Of a DNA stretch of 64,000 bases, positions 29,268 through 45,900 are shown in pieces. The stretch covers positions 10,962,256 to 11,026,255 of the forward strand of contig OZ020249.1 of assembly GCA_963971285.1 (NCBI GenBank). Reading direction: 5' to 3'. The position numbers and the translations under genes are program-made. The notes below the pieces were generated by a model, which was not told where the DNA came from, ran no database searches, and saw only the letters and a program-made list of their open reading frames with translations. The stretch's first letter is position 1, and each line of letters begins with the position of its first letter. The stretch comes from Astropecten irregularis. Lineage: Eukaryota > Echinodermata > Asteroidea > Paxillosida > Astropectinidae.

Positions 29268-29990
29268 CCCTTACCAACTTGCCCCCTTGCCAACTGAACC
29301 CGCCCCCTGACCGACTCGCCCCTTACCAACTCGCCTCCTCCCCGACTCGCCCCCTCCCCGACTCGCCTCCTGGCCAACTCGCCCCCTAATTTACGTAAAT
29401 TAAGTACGAAAAACATCACAAGTCCACACACATGACACACAAACTCCCTGTTCGATTGCTGTTCAAGTAATTTAATATTTCCTTCGCAGAACCAAAAACA
29501 TCAAAACTTCAAAACTGCAACTTAAAAGCAAGAAAAACAAGTCAGCAACAACAGTTGAAACAATATATCAAAATACAGTAGGCCCTAATAAACAAAAAGT
29601 CTACAAAAAATGTCAACAATAAATAACTTAAATTTTAATAAAGCAAGACATTTCAAAACAAAACGATAAAAAAATTATTCAAGAAAAAAACATCATAGAA
29701 TAAAACAAAAAAGCAGTTATTAAGCCTATATCTCAAAGAATAACAAAAACACAAACATCGTCCTGACTCCTGAGGCTGATACTGATAGTGATACTGTGAT
29801 AGTGATCCTATGTAGGCCTAGGCCTACATGTAATGACAAAAACACAAAAGTCAGTCAGGGGGCGAGTCGGCCATGTCGGCTACGAGGAGAGTTGGTAAGG
29901 AGCGAGTCGGTCAGGAGGCGAATTGGCAAGGGGGCGAGTTGGTAAGGGGCGAGTCGGTAAGAGGCGAGTCGGCTAGCAGGCGAGTTGACC
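29268..29990. mobile_element. Foldback element with minisatellite arms (TU-like)
   Basis: The left arm (29268-29390) is a run of about 15-17-bp units such as 'cgactcgccccttaccaa'. The right arm (29855-29990) is the same units inverted ('ggggcgagttggtaag'). The centre is about 460 bp of A-rich sequence. Sea-urchin TU elements are known to have arms of short tandem repeats, so this is a plausible relative. A stray unit ('gccgccaactcggccccc') occurs at 30768. Confidence 0.65.
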
Positions 29991-30383
29991 TGTTGCCCTA
30001 TGCATGGCTATGCAGATTTCAAAGACAAAAGTCAGTGTCACTGTCACAGTGTCAGTGAATGAAAGTTTCAATCACTCATTCACTGACAAAACTGTCCTGC
30101 ACTGATCACTTCATTTACGAAAGGAATTGTTGAAATGGTTATGATTATTTCCCTCCCAACGTAGCTCCCAAAATGGTATATGGAACACAGCACTGATGCT
30201 TTGAAATCCGCCCAAAACATGCAGATCCAACCTACCTTTTTCCTGCAGACGAATGTTTTTATGGTCGGCCATTTTGAAGATCCGCGCTATGTGAGCTGTT
30301 TCTTTCACGAGAGGGCGCACTTCCAATTTTACAGGTTCATTCTTATTTTGGCTGGAACCTCGATCGCACTGTTTACATTTTGC

Positions 30384-30760
30384 TTAAAAGGTAAACATAT
30401 CATACTTTGGTTTTTGTTAAAGAAATACAGATTCATGGTCAAAAATATCAAGACAAATACAGTAACAATCATCTGTGAAAATGTCAGTCCCATGCGGTGC
30501 CCACTTTTTGAGAAAACGGTGAAAAATGGCCACAGTCACCTGACAGTATTTCTTAAGTCTTTTCTCTTTTAATATTTTTGATCAGTTTTATTTTTAAAAC
30601 TAAAAGATCAAAAAGATTCTCGGTCGTTGTTTTACTAATTTCTGGATAAATACATCAAGAATCAGGCGGAAACATTTTAACGGTATGTTTCTGCCACCAC
30701 CATTTTCATACCCAAGTTAACGTAAATCTGTGAACATTTCTGTTTTGGTCTCTTAACATA
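30384..30760. repeat. MITE-1 copy just upstream of LANCL3
   Basis: It begins TTAAAAGGTAAACATATCAT and includes 'gagaaaacggtgaaaaatgg' and an 'aactaaaagatcaaaaag' core. The right end is degraded. It ends about 110 bp before the LANCL3 start codon, so it lies in the promoter or 5' UTR. Confidence 0.7.
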
Positions 30761-30870
30761 GTATATGCCGCCAACTCGGCCCCCTCCTAGTAGTTGTAGG
30801 CCCTACCTTTAAATTGTCAATTGTTTTACCTAGACCTACCTCTTGTTTTTGTTAATGTATCAGGAGAAAG

Positions 30871-34871
<4,001 letters not shown>

Positions 34872-35744
34872 AGTGTTCGGAGATGACAATCGCAATATCG
34901 TTACATTGAAACAATCGCTGACAACAGTAATAGTTTGAGTAATTAATAACAATGACCGAAGATGGGACCTTAGGGAGACTTTCCCATAGGGTCGTGCACA
35001 AACTTAACTTACCTATTTCTAAACATCATCTAAACCAATTAACTTGAAATTCACATATGTTCATATTGAGCGCATTCTCTGTCTACTATTAAAATATGGA
35101 CACCAAAAATATGTCTTTAAAAGGTAGCTGGTACCTTAGGGAGACATCGAAAAGTCTTCCTAAGTCCCGATGTCTCCCTAATGTCCACCTTTAGACGCTA
35201 ATATGTCTCCCTAATACCCCATAATTTGTAATTATTATCATTGCACAACTTACAACCAAGATGAGTCTGTGTACCTTTGTATGTTACTTACATATTATAA
35301 AAAATGGCATCTCGTTGAGCAAAAGTGTTCAGTTATTTCCCTCTCATCAGGAATAGAATTTGGATATTGGAAGGAATCCTGTCAGCTTTGCAGGCAATGT
35401 AGATATAACTCTTGAGAGGTTATTCATGTTACAAATTTGCTTTTGTGATCCTCATAACTATAATTTATAGGGATAATGATGTGTTCTATAAAATCTAAGG
35501 GACATGCCACACAAAAAGGCAACTTGGCCGCGGAAATAGCATTTATTGGACATGTTGGATAAACAGAGCTGTTCGATTTGTGCATTAGGTGACTGAAATA
35601 TTCGGCTGTTACACAAGTAGTCCTGAAATATACTTAGAAATAGAGTTTCCTATGAAATCTTTGGGAAGCCAGCAAAGTTCATTTATTATCAAAGTTTCAA
35701 GGGTGGAGAAGTCACAAATTTATGTTGGCACGTGCAACCTGCAG
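34872..35744. other. LANCL3 3' flank, no gene
   Basis: It presumably includes the LANCL3 3' UTR. Three spaced copies of 'cttagggagac' or 'gtctccctaa' (34970, 35138, 35180-35210) form a loose inverted repeat of unknown meaning. Confidence 0.45.
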
Positions 35745-36010
35745 TTAAAGGTACATGTACAGTACAGGATTGGTGGAATACCCAAACATAAATGTTCACA
35801 GATTTATGTACATGTTTAACTTTCAGGGTATGAAGACGGTGCTGTTAGAAACATACCTTTAAAATATTTCTGCCTGAAATGGTGTATTTATCAAGAAATT
35901 AGACAAACAAAGACCGAAAACAGTTTTGATTTGTGGTAAGATCAAAACCATTCTTTATGTTTAAAATTGAGTAGGGTTTTCCTTATTTTCTTGTGATTCA
36001 GATGCACAGT
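35745..36010 (+). repeat. MITE-2 copy, right end truncated
   Basis: It starts at TTAAAGGTACATGTACAGTA and runs through 'gaccgaaaacagttttgatt' and the 'tggtaagatcaaaaccattc' core. Confidence 0.75.
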
Positions 36011-36779
36011 CTAGCTCAAATGTTGATTTTTAAATGTTTAGAGCTGCTCTTAACATTGTGGTATATTAAGCCACTTTCCAGAGCTTTTTGTAGTGATTTT
36101 GTTAGTGTCGACGTGGTTGCTCCATACACAAGAACTGATTGACAGTTGCTCAGAAGAAGTATACAAAGCGTTACAATTGTTAGTTTTTGACTATTAAATA
36201 TCAAGAATCCATAATGTGATGTATCTTTGCTTACGTTAGTTATGTAACAATCCATTTATGCATGGATAATTTGGATACATACAACCATCTGTCATTGTGA
36301 TAAAAAAAATTGCTAATTGTGATATTTTGTGATTATTGGCTAAAATCAGTGCTGGCAAATTGAGCAAGGGATTGTTGTAACAGTTCTTGTGATGTTAATT
36401 AGAAAGTTATCTGCAAAGAATAATATTGTGCTAAATAAAAGATGGCTTCCAATAAATAACATATCATTACATTTATATTTTGAAAGCTAATTAATGGCAA
36501 TAACACAAGTACACAACATTTGCCATGTTTGGATGATTTGAAAAAGATGAAGTAAATGTTCTGTTTAGTATTCTTTTCATGGATTTTCCCGCCATTTTTC
36601 ATTTCTATTCCTGATTCTTGTTTTATAATACAGAAGTTGTATAGGCCTACTGACTTTACTACAGCCCTGCTAATATTTTGTTGCAGAGACACATTTTGAA
36701 GTTAATTGATATTATTTAAGAAAAAGATCATGCCACTAGGATTGAAATGTCAGGCTCTCCTAACTCATTTGAAATTTTT
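36011..36779. other. Intergenic, nothing recognised
   Basis: There are AT-rich, short frames only. 'aggattgaaatgtcaggctc' at about 36737 resembles the ends of repeats at 12210 and 48092 ('gatcgaaacgtcaggccc'). Confidence 0.4.
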
Positions 36780-37045
36780 TTTTAATAATCATCAAATAAC
36801 CAGAAGGGAAACTGACTGAAATTAAAGTCATTGGAAAGCGAACAAATAAAAATTGACTGGAGCTGCATTCGAACCGGCGACCTCCTGAATATTATCTTTT
36901 TTTGTTTGGCAGTCAGAAGCCATGAAACCATGCACACACCGCCATGTCCCAAGGATCATTTCTTCGATACACGCAGCAATGCTGCAACCTGAGAACAGTA
37001 CATTTGGGGATCACTCAAAGAGGATAGGGCCTATGGCTTTTTAAT
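36780..37045 (-). repeat. SINE-A, full composite, minus strand
   Basis: In minus sense it runs from the leader 'tcctctttgagtgatcccc' through 'tgcagcattgctgcgtg', the tRNA-like B box 'cggttcgaatgcagctcc' and the tail 'cagtcagtttcccttctgg'. This is the clearest copy of the whole family. Confidence 0.8.
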
Positions 37046-37406
37046 TTATTTTTGGAAGAATTGTTTTTCCCTTTGAATCATTAAGCTTCATCAATATACC
37101 AGTATTGTTTTATTAATTTTATTTTGTTTACGTTTATCAAGGTTAAGTTTGGTACTGTGTCCACAAATTGGGGTGAGCTTTGTAAAACAAAAAGTAAAAT
37201 CAAGTGAATGAAATAATGCATGCCAGACTTTAATTGTTTGAATTGGTGAGATTTAATGAAAGGGAGATAAATAAATTTCATTAAATGACCTGTTTACCTA
37301 TTTTATCAGTGTGAAAAGAGTATAAATAAATTACCCTAAGTACACTTAAGCAACTTATAGTAACGTTTTCATGAACATAGACAAAATATACTTTGTAAAC
37401 CTTGAC
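37046..37406. other. Intergenic, nothing recognised
   Basis: AT-rich sequence with no recognised structure. Confidence 0.4.
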
Positions 37407-37857
37407 TTAAAGGTACTCATACTTTGGTAGCATACCGAAACAGAAATATTCACAGATTTACCTATAACTTACAGAGAATAAAGATGGTGATGGTAAAAAC
37501 ATACCGTTACATTTTTTTCTGCCTGAAATGCTGTATTTGTCCAGAAAAGAGTAAAACCAGTGACCAAAATTATTTTTGATCTTTTATAGATCAAAAATAA
37601 AAGTAAATTTTTCTTTGATCACTTTTCAATGACATTAAATTCAGTCAGTTTCCCTTGTGGTCATTTGATGATTGAAAAATAAAAGAGAAAAGACTTAAGA
37701 AATACTGTGGCCGTTTTTCACTGTTTTCTCAAAAAGTGGGCACCATTATATGGGACTGAAATTTTCACACAGATGACTGTGACTGTGTCTTTTTTGATAT
37801 TTTTGCCCATGAATCTGTATTTCTTTGACAAAAAACAAAGTATGATATTACCTTTAA
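37407..37857. mobile_element. MITE-1 copy with inserted SINE-A tail
   Basis: TTAA lies at both ends (37407-37410, 37854-37857). The interior matches other copies except for about 70 bp at 37600-37672 ('ttcagtcagtttcccttgtg'), which is a SINE-A tail placed exactly within 'atcaaaaataaaag'. The repeated 'aaaataaaag' on both sides may be its target duplication. Confidence 0.8.
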
Positions 37858-38348
37858 TGTCTTTGGTGACATAAAACGTAATTACAAGTAGAAAATAGAA
37901 GATATTTGGCTTACTGCATAATTAACATTCGATTATTCCCAAGCACATGTACATAATTATATATCAGTATATAGGCCAACTACACGGTGCGCTAGCAACT
38001 TAAATACGCATGCGCGGTCCATTACGGTGATGAAAGTGTGTGGTGTTGACAACTTTTACAAGCTGTATAGTGTGGATTTGCCGCTTATTAGACGCATTCT
38101 GACGTAGCTTACGATCCCATCTTAACAGGTAAACTCTTTCGTTAATTTCGATTCTTGAACACTTGTTTTTATTACCGTAAATCGGATTGTTGTAGGACAT
38201 AGGCCTACTAGAAAATGATCACCTTTTCCCCGGCACAGGAGTAATGGGTAAATTTACCATACAGTAGTTTATAGGCCAACACTACGGTCCTATCCCATAC
38301 GGTCCCATCGACTCTACTGACTCTCGTGCCTTTAAAGGCAGCATATAC
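37858..38348. other. Intergenic, nothing recognised
   Basis: Short frames only. Two 'ataggccaac' motifs with 'tacggt' occur at 37972 and 38272, which may be a minor duplication. Confidence 0.4.
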
Positions 38349-38951
38349 AGGGACCAATTTCTTAAAACTGTTTTAGCACAACAATTTGCTAAGCATGACA
38401 TCTGTCTTAATAAAAACAGGGTTAACAACCAAAATGTCCATGTGTTCTGTATCACTTGTGATTGTTCTTTGGCTGTTGTTCGCTGACCATGAATATCAAA
38501 ATGGAATTTTCAATGGTGGTTTGTTTTTATTGGGCGAGTACATTTTTGCTAAGCAAATGTTTGTGCTTAAAGGGATGGTACAGAACTGGTTTTTGCGACA
38601 AAACCGTTGCTGACAGTGAAAGTACATTATGTAATCCATCATATACCTTAACTGACAAACCTGTAGAAGTTTGAGGTCAATCAGCCATCTGGGTCACGAG
38701 AAAATAGTGAAAACCCGTTATACACATTTCAACGAATGAATAAAACGCTTCGAAGCGATTTATTCCAATCGGAAAATAGTTTCATTTATTTCTCAACGAA
38801 TATGGCATTTCAGACAAAAACATTTCATGGGATGTTTTCTCCTATCATCACCATTATACTGTGTAAGTTTTATGTGAATCTGTGATTATGAAGTGTTTTT
38901 TGTCTTACCAATTCTGTACCCTCCCTTTAACAGTTTTATGAAATTGGCCCC
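38349..38951. mobile_element. MITE-7 copy split by MITE-8
   Basis: The ends 'gggaccaatttcttaaaactg' (left, shown in part) and 'tttatgaaattggcccc' (right) are inverted. The interior 'atcacttgtgattgttcttt' is the family hallmark. MITE-8 is inserted at a TTAA within it. Confidence 0.8.
38567..38930. mobile_element. MITE-8 (TTAA, AAGGGATGGTACAG family)
   Basis: It is flanked by TTAA on both sides. The ends AAGGGATGGTACAGAACTGG and ACCAATTCTGTACCCTCCCTT are imperfect inverted repeats. The layout parallels MITE-1 and MITE-2 (terminal block, 'gtcacgagaaaatag', central palindrome), so these families look related. Confidence 0.8.
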
Positions 38952-39140
38952 TGGATTTGCAAGGCCTCCACTGAAAATTATTATTGAGTTTGGGACAGAA
39001 AATGGACTCAACATTAATTTCGTAAACAGTGCAAACAGTCACCATGGAAAGTCTTGGTTCATCAGATGATGGGTTTTTCAAGGAAATCAAGATTTAGTGT
39101 CTCTTAAAAAGATCGTACTCCCAAATGATTTAGCAGCATT
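38952..39140 (-). repeat. MITE-9 fragment
   Basis: 'gagtttgggacagaaaatgg' through 'caaggaaatcaagatttag' matches the family at 965-1192 and 27364-27560. The right part is degraded. Confidence 0.65.
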
Positions 39141-39712
39141 TCGAAAGCGTGGTGTAACCGTGAACGATTCGGAGGGGGCAAGATTATTTCTGCTTTGTAT
39201 TTCAGCTATCCAGATGAACAAAGAGTAAAAAGGAACTTGAAACAACGTCTGTAAGGAAGTTTAAAACCTTCACTTCTGTTTGAGGTTCCAAATTCAGCCA
39301 AAACGCACATCTTTGCAAATCCTTTAATTATGGCAAAACCATAATCATGTTATAATATTTTGATGAGTATAAAACACGTTTTGTCTCTCTAGTGTCTAGA
39401 ATTTCTTTATGCAGACCAAGGTTTGCCTAATATTTCCTATCAGTTGCATATGGGGATTTTATTGGTATAATTATGTGTTTTGTTATTTTTGCTCATTTAT
39501 AGGAGAACACACTGAAATATCTGTATAATTTGTATACCTTGCTTGTAAATACAATTCTGATATTCAATATAATTGAGAGTATTAAAGGTACAGTACAGGA
39601 TATATATTTCAGCTAATTCTTTTTGGCTGATGAGCAGTTTGAAGCAGTTTAAGTATAGAAAAATATTCTTTAGTGTTTGAACTTGCAATGAACTTTAAGA
39701 TGTGTCTATCCC
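39141..39712. other. Intergenic, nothing recognised
   Basis: There is a partial MITE-2 terminus at 39583 ('attaaaggtacagtacagg'), otherwise nothing. Confidence 0.45.
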
Positions 39713-40077
39713 TTAAAGGCTTAGTACATGATTGGTAACATACCCATGCAAACAGAAATGTTCACAGATAACTTTCAGGTTACTGGTAGAAACATACTGT
39801 TAAATTATTTCCGCCTGAAATGCTGTATTTATCCAGAAAGTAGTGAATCACAAAGACCGAATACAGTTCTGAAATCGGGGTAGGCCCTAAGATCATCATG
39901 GTAAAAACCATTCTATTTTATACGAAACATTGAATCGTATTGTCGCTATTTTCTCATGACTCAGATGTCCAATTGAGCTCAAATCTCCACAGGTTCTTTA
40001 TTTCATGTGCATGCTGGATCAGACAAAGTGTGAGTGCTGTTCAGTGACTTTTACCTATCATGTATTATACCTTTTAA
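39713..40077. mobile_element. MITE-2 copy
   Basis: It runs from TTAAAGGCTTAGTACATGAT to the right end (CTATCATGTATTATACC, TTAA at 40074-40077). It is 365 bp, one of the more complete copies. Confidence 0.8.
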
Positions 40078-40599
40078 CTAAGTAGATATTCGGTCTTAAA
40101 AACGCCATTGTCATTGAAACGCAGTGCACCAAAAAATAACATCCATTTCCTCATCCGAAATCAACAGTGCGGCACGTTGCTTCAGGGCATCAATGAGTTT
40201 CTTACCTTTTTGCCTCGTCGAAATACAAAGAAAGGGGCAAAGGTGAAACATATAGCCACAACATGACTTTGTTTAGGAACAAACATGATTCCTACATGAC
40301 GGGATGGGGTCTGCGGGATTGTGTAAATATTAATTCTTAATGTGGCTGCCATTTTTTTACACAGTGTATTGTGTTATTTTTTCTTATACACAAGATATTA
40401 GCCATATCAATTGATGCTTTACTATATGGCCACGCGAACTGCTTAAAAATGAGATTATTTTTCTTCGTTATCCGCTGTATTTTTTCATAGGGAATAATTA
40501 ATGGTGAACAATTGAGTGTTTTCATTTCATAAAAACACGATCACGGACTGGTTGGTGAAATAATGTTGCTTCAGTGAAAGAGAACTGAATATTTATCAC
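40078..40599. other. Intergenic, nothing recognised
   Basis: Short frames only, no recognised repeat. Confidence 0.4.
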
Positions 40600-40918
40600 A
40601 CAATAACAGAAATCTGCACAGATTTACCTATGACTTACTGAGTACACAGATGGTGATACGTTAATTTTGTTTCTGCCTGAAGTGTTGTGTGTTTTTTTGC
40701 AACCAAAGATGAACAACAGTTTTGATCTCGGGGTAAATTTAATCTTTGATTAGATTTGAAGAAAAAAAATAATAGATTTCAGCGTTTCCGCTGTTTCTCA
40801 AAAAGTGGGCACTTATTATATGCATGGGACTGGAAATTTCACAGAAGACCGTTATTGGGTCTTTCTTGATATTTTTGTCCATGAATCTGCATTTCTTTGA
40901 CAAAAACCAAAGTATGAG
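40600..40918. repeat. MITE-1-like copy, degraded
   Basis: 'agaaatctgcacagatttac' through 'ttctcaaaaagtgggcac' and 'gacaaaaaccaaagtatgag'. The termini are not intact. Confidence 0.6.
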
Positions 40919-41016
40919 TCGATTTATTATTCGCAAATCACAAGCAAGATGTAGGTACACAAAAATGGCTAAATGTAATTACACAGCAAGTGTGCATATG
41001 TTGAAAGCAGATAATT

Positions 41017-42204
41017 TTAAAGGTACAGTACACTATTGGTAACATACCCAAACAGCCTGTTTACAGATTTACGTATAACTTTCGGGATATGAAGATGTTG
41101 CTGGTAAAAACACATACATGTACTGTTAGAATATTTCCGCCCGAAATGGTGTAGGGGATCCAGAAACGAGTAAAGCAAAAAACCGGAAACAGTTTTGATC
41201 TCGGGTTATTGATCAAAACCATTCTTTATGTTTTATAAGAAAAATTGAGTCGGGTTTTGCTATTTTCTCGTAAGTGGGTCTGTCCACCCTAATGGTACCT
41301 TTTGTGTATAAAAGATAACTTTTGGGGTGTAACGTGGGAAGTGGATTTAAGATCAGGTTTTTTGCTAATTTTTGTTTCCTAAATATTCCTGTAGTCATTC
41401 GTGGTTGTACTGAAAATAAATAGGCTGATTCGCTGGATATGTAGGAAATTACAAGGTCATCTTGAAGATGAAATGAACGATTATGTTCATAACATGGACA
41501 GACATTCTTGTGTTATATAAGTATTTTTCTTGTTATAATTAATGCAGACTTGTTCCATATATATTACTTGTCCAATGTTAACTTGTCATCACTCAAAATT
41601 AAAGCAACCTATTTCATATTTAAGAAATTAGGATGCGTCTTAAACAATGTTTGTAACATGGACAGAAATTTTGTGACAAATTTCTGTCCATGTTACAAAC
41701 ATAATATCTTGAAGGTGTAGACCCTCCAGTTGCTAAAATACCAATGGTTATATACTATGATTGGCCAGTGGCAATCCCTCAATGGATAGCTCTGCTGTAG
41801 AAACAAAACTAGGGATAATTAATTCATTTCACTACTAATTCCCATCACTTTATGATGAAATGTCTGTCCATGTTACAAACATAATATCTTGAAGATGATC
41901 CCCTGTAATATCTCCAATGCTAAGGAATTTATCAAGCTTTTTGGCTGGCCAAGTTCTTACAAGAATGTGGGATGTAGTGAAAGAGAAAACATGGCAAATT
42001 ACTTGATGTATCAACTTATGTCCCTGGTTCCCTCTTAATGTCACACTAAAAGTCCCCATTAGTGTGGACAGACCCAACTCAGATAGGGCCAATCCGATTG
42101 AGCTCAAATTTTCACAGGTTTATTATTTCATGTACATCTTTGATCAGACAAAGTGTGAGTGCTGTTCGGTGACCTTAACCAATGATAATATATTATACCT
42201 TTAA
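41017..42204. mobile_element. MITE-2 copy split by MITE-5
   Basis: The left end TTAAAGGTACAGTACACTAT and right end TATTATACCTTTAA carry TTAA. The interior is contiguous with other MITE-2 copies once 41276-42075 is disregarded ('gctattttctcgta' joins 'actcagatagggcc'). Confidence 0.85.
41276..42075. mobile_element. MITE-5, long version, nested
   Basis: GGGTCTGTCCACCCTAATGG at the left, complement at the right, flanked by AAGT and AACT (a diverged 4-bp duplication). It is 800 bp against 361 bp for the copy at 14792-15152. The extra part holds two direct copies of 'tccatgttacaaacataata' about 185 bp apart, one of them also mirrored locally ('gtttgtaacatggacagaaa'), which suggests a further insertion. 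Confidence 0.8.
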
Positions 42205-42497
42205 CGTCCTATTAGGTTGTATACACAGGCAAGTATTTGTCGCTTTTATAAACCAACCAGTAAAACGTTTAGAAAATAAAAGGCTTTGTTAGTGCTGATT
42301 GACGAATGTTATTGTCTTCTTCACAACAATTTCAAGCTGTTTCCATTTCCATGACCCCTCCGCTGTGTCATACTAACATACCCTATAAAATTAATTGAGG
42401 TCGGTGACTTGGTTGGGAAGGGCAGGCGAAACATCTGTCTTTGTGTTCGAAATCACATCATCACAATCATGTAGCCTATATTACACGCAGAAACATA
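42205..42497. other. Upstream of semaphorin, nothing recognised
   Basis: No named feature. It may contain promoter or 5' UTR sequence. Confidence 0.4.
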
Positions 42498-42634
42498 GGG
42501 CGTTTACGAAACCTCGACGGCTTGGGCTCCGGCTCCGGCTTCGTCTCCATTTCTCACATCCAGAAGTGCCAGATATCAAAAGAGAGGTTTTGGGGGTACG
42601 GATTCGAAGTCCAATCCGTCGTTTCGTAAAGGGC
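42498..42634. mobile_element. MITE-4 copy, short
   Basis: GGGCGTTTACGAAACCTCGA at the left after TA, and TCGTTTCGTAAAGGGCC at the right, about 200 bp upstream of the semaphorin start codon. Confidence 0.7.
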
Positions 42635-42830
42635 CACAGAGTGCTCTGATAGGCGGTGGTCCGTGCCAACCATCATCGTGCACGTAAAACCTAAGACATT
42701 CTGTCACGGCTCGGCAGAAACTAGACTTCAATAACATCAGATGACATGCATGCATCGTGGGGACAGGACGGTGATTATTATTCAAATTGTACATTCATGA
42801 TGCCAAATTATTCTGTACATCACGTTTAGG

Positions 42831-42948
42831 ATGCCTGTCTGCCTGCTGCAGTTGGGCCTACTGACAGCCCTGTGTGTTGTCTTCGGTCTTCCCGGCCATG
42901 TTGCCTCAATGAAACTGCATAGAAACTGGGAGAAGATACAAATAGAAG
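42831..42948 (+). CDS. Semaphorin exon 1, signal peptide
   Basis: It encodes [20 protein letters not shown] then [19 protein letters not shown]. The hydrophobic core and small residues (HVAS) suit signal-peptidase cleavage near residue 26. The donor is GAAG|GTAAGC, phase 1. Confidence 0.8.
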
Positions 42949-45900
42949 GTAAGCAAATGAACTAGACAGGAAGTTGATTAGTATCATCACCCGAAGCGTT
43001 GAACAGACTGACATGCGCATGGCAGTGACTGGTGACTTTGGGTCCGCTTACCCTACAGCTTCAGGGCCCAATTTCATAGAGATGCTTAGCACACAAAAAA
43101 ATGCTTAGCATATGAATGGCTCGCCCAATAAAACAAACCGCCAATGAAAATATTCGATTTGAGAATTGGGCCAAATGACGAAGTTAAAGAAATGCTCCAG
43201 CTTCGTAATGTATCTCAAGCTCTTCATTTCATTTAGGTCACAAAATGGCGGTAACAAACTAAATCCCAAGTCTGGCCTCAAGCCTCATTTCGAAAAGACG
43301 CTATGGGCGTTTACGAAACGGATCCTCAGGCTCCGTCTCAGGCTCCATTTCGTAAATCCATTCTGAAATAAGTGGTATCAAAATAGAGGCTTTTGGCTGC
43401 GGTTCTGAAGTAGATTCTCTGGTTTGAAAAGGAAAACAGAGCTTCAGCTTAATTGAAATACCACAACCTATATTCTCAGGTGCATTATGTCAGAGCTGGA
43501 GCCTGAGCCTAAGTCCTATTTCATGTATTAATCGCCGAATTCCCAACAGACTGAGGGCGGCAGACACATATTGTAGTCTGTAGGCTACAGTTTGACCTTT
43601 GGCCAGTGAATGGACATTCACACTACCCCGAAGAAAATCAGTGTCATTACTTTACCCACAGAAGTTTACTTTGATTTTTATATGAGTATAGAAATGCCAA
43701 CAATAATGGCTGAGTGTATGCTTGTTGACTATTTTTTGCAGATCTAGGCGTTGGTTTCCAGACTTGTAAGCCTGGTCTCCCATCCTATTTGATACTCAGT
43801 AAGATCGGTGCTGATGTGTACATCGGTGGAAACGAGACTCTTTTGAAATTGTCTGTCGTGAATAATGACGTTATTGACTCCGAGGTTTGCAAATCATTAT
43901 ATAATAAGATTATGGGCTCATTCCCATGGACGTCATATAAATAAACTCGCAATACTCAATATAAACCCACATCCCTGAAACTACAAGTATATCCATCTTG
44001 GAGGGCCGAATACAAAGGTAATACAAAGGCGCGCTCACCATCGTTAGTTCTGGCAACAATAGTTATGTATCTGGCACGGTAAAATGGCCGCTTGTGGCTT
44101 CACTCGATACAAAAGCGTTGCAAGTCCAGAATTTTTTATATGACGTCTTTGGCTATACCACATAGTGCGCCACCAAAAGTGTGCAACGCGTTGGTCAGCC
44201 ACAATGCGCGGAATCTGTCGACCCTTTCCAGATTCGCATTCTGGGTCGGCAAAGTCCGTGCCTTTTTTGTGATTGGCCAACGCGTTGCAAACTCTTGGTG
44301 GCGCCGAATCATTTCAGATAAACGCAGCATTACCAATTGTACAAACCAGATAAACGGTATATATAACTTTGTCGTATTTAAATCAATATGATCATCATCT
44401 CTTCCCTTAAACCGTGGTTGCAGGTTCGAATCCCGCTCCAGCCAAGGTTGACACTACTAAAACAAAACCATGACGAATACAAGCAAAATCGCGACCTCAC
44501 AGAACATGACCCAAATGTGCATGTCCTTTATCGACCACCATACATAAGAATCTGGTCTTTTCCCGAGTTTTGAGATGCTTTTTCAAAATTATTTCCTGAA
44601 ACAATTACAGATAGTTCTGGAAACAGATGAGCCTGTACTCCCTGTAAGTTGCGCTTTGCGAAACCCATTCAACAATGAGGTTAGTGTTTTCATAGTTTTA
44701 TCAGCTCATTTTGTGATGTATCTGCAAATGTTATACCATCATTGTGAAAACAAAATGTGTAAATAACTGTTGGAAATGGAAGTGTTAAACAGCAACAGCA
44801 GCAGCAACAACAAGAACAAAAAAAACAAAAACAAAACAACAGCAGCAGCAGCAACAACAACAACAACAACAACAACACCAGCAGCAGCAGCAACAACACC
44901 ATTAACAACAACTACAACAACATCAGCAGCAGCAGCAGCGGCAACAAGAACAACACCAGCAACAACAACAACAACAACATGCTTTCTTGTTTGTTAGTAT
45001 TCGCGGAATAATTGAACACGACTGATTGAAATATTCATGGCTTTTCCTTGAAATCGTATAGATTGTCTGTTGGAACTTCATCCGTGTTGCAGAAGTCACA
45101 ATTTCTGGAGATCTGTTAGTATGTGGTACCAATGCATTCAGCAACCTTTGCTACAGGGTACGTTTTTATAAAATAACGTGAACGTATAGTATGAACATGA
45201 GAACGAGTTTTGTGTGAGTTAGTGCTGAGGCTTCACTGGCTCCATTTTACCCACCACAAGAAAAAAAATGAATGGAGCGGGATTGGAACCGACGACCTCC
45301 GGACTAAACGTCAACTATTAGGGATATCACCAACATAGGGCTGGATTGCTCAGTTGGTAAGAGCGCAGGTTCGAATCCCGCTCCAGTTATTTTTCATTGT
45401 TTACTTTTTAATGACTTAGTCGGTTTCACCTGTGATTATTATTTGATGATTATTTACAAAGATGGTCAATTTTAAAAGAGAGAACAAACGAACGGAAGTA
45501 GAGCCCTGGTATATAAACAAAATCAAATTTATTAGCTACAAAACTATAAAGACGATTCAATTTAAGGCCGTGTCCCAATTATCTGGCTGCGGCTGCAAAT
45601 TACGCATGTACCTATGGCAGCCACTAGCCAGTGGCTGCAGCCATTTCCATAGACTTGTGTGTTATTTGCAGTCGCAGCCAGATTGGGATACGGCCTTAAC
45701 TTGCATCTTAAAGACAAGTCACGAACGACCAATGCCCTCTTCCGAATGGACGCTTGCGCATTTGCAGGCAGTGTATTTGGTTGTGTTGTTGGACACAACA
45801 TGTTTGCTTTGACAAATTAAATTGGTTCAACACCACCCAATTTATAATGTTAATGTTAATGTTAATGTATCCCAATCCCAATCCAAATCTCAATCTCAAT

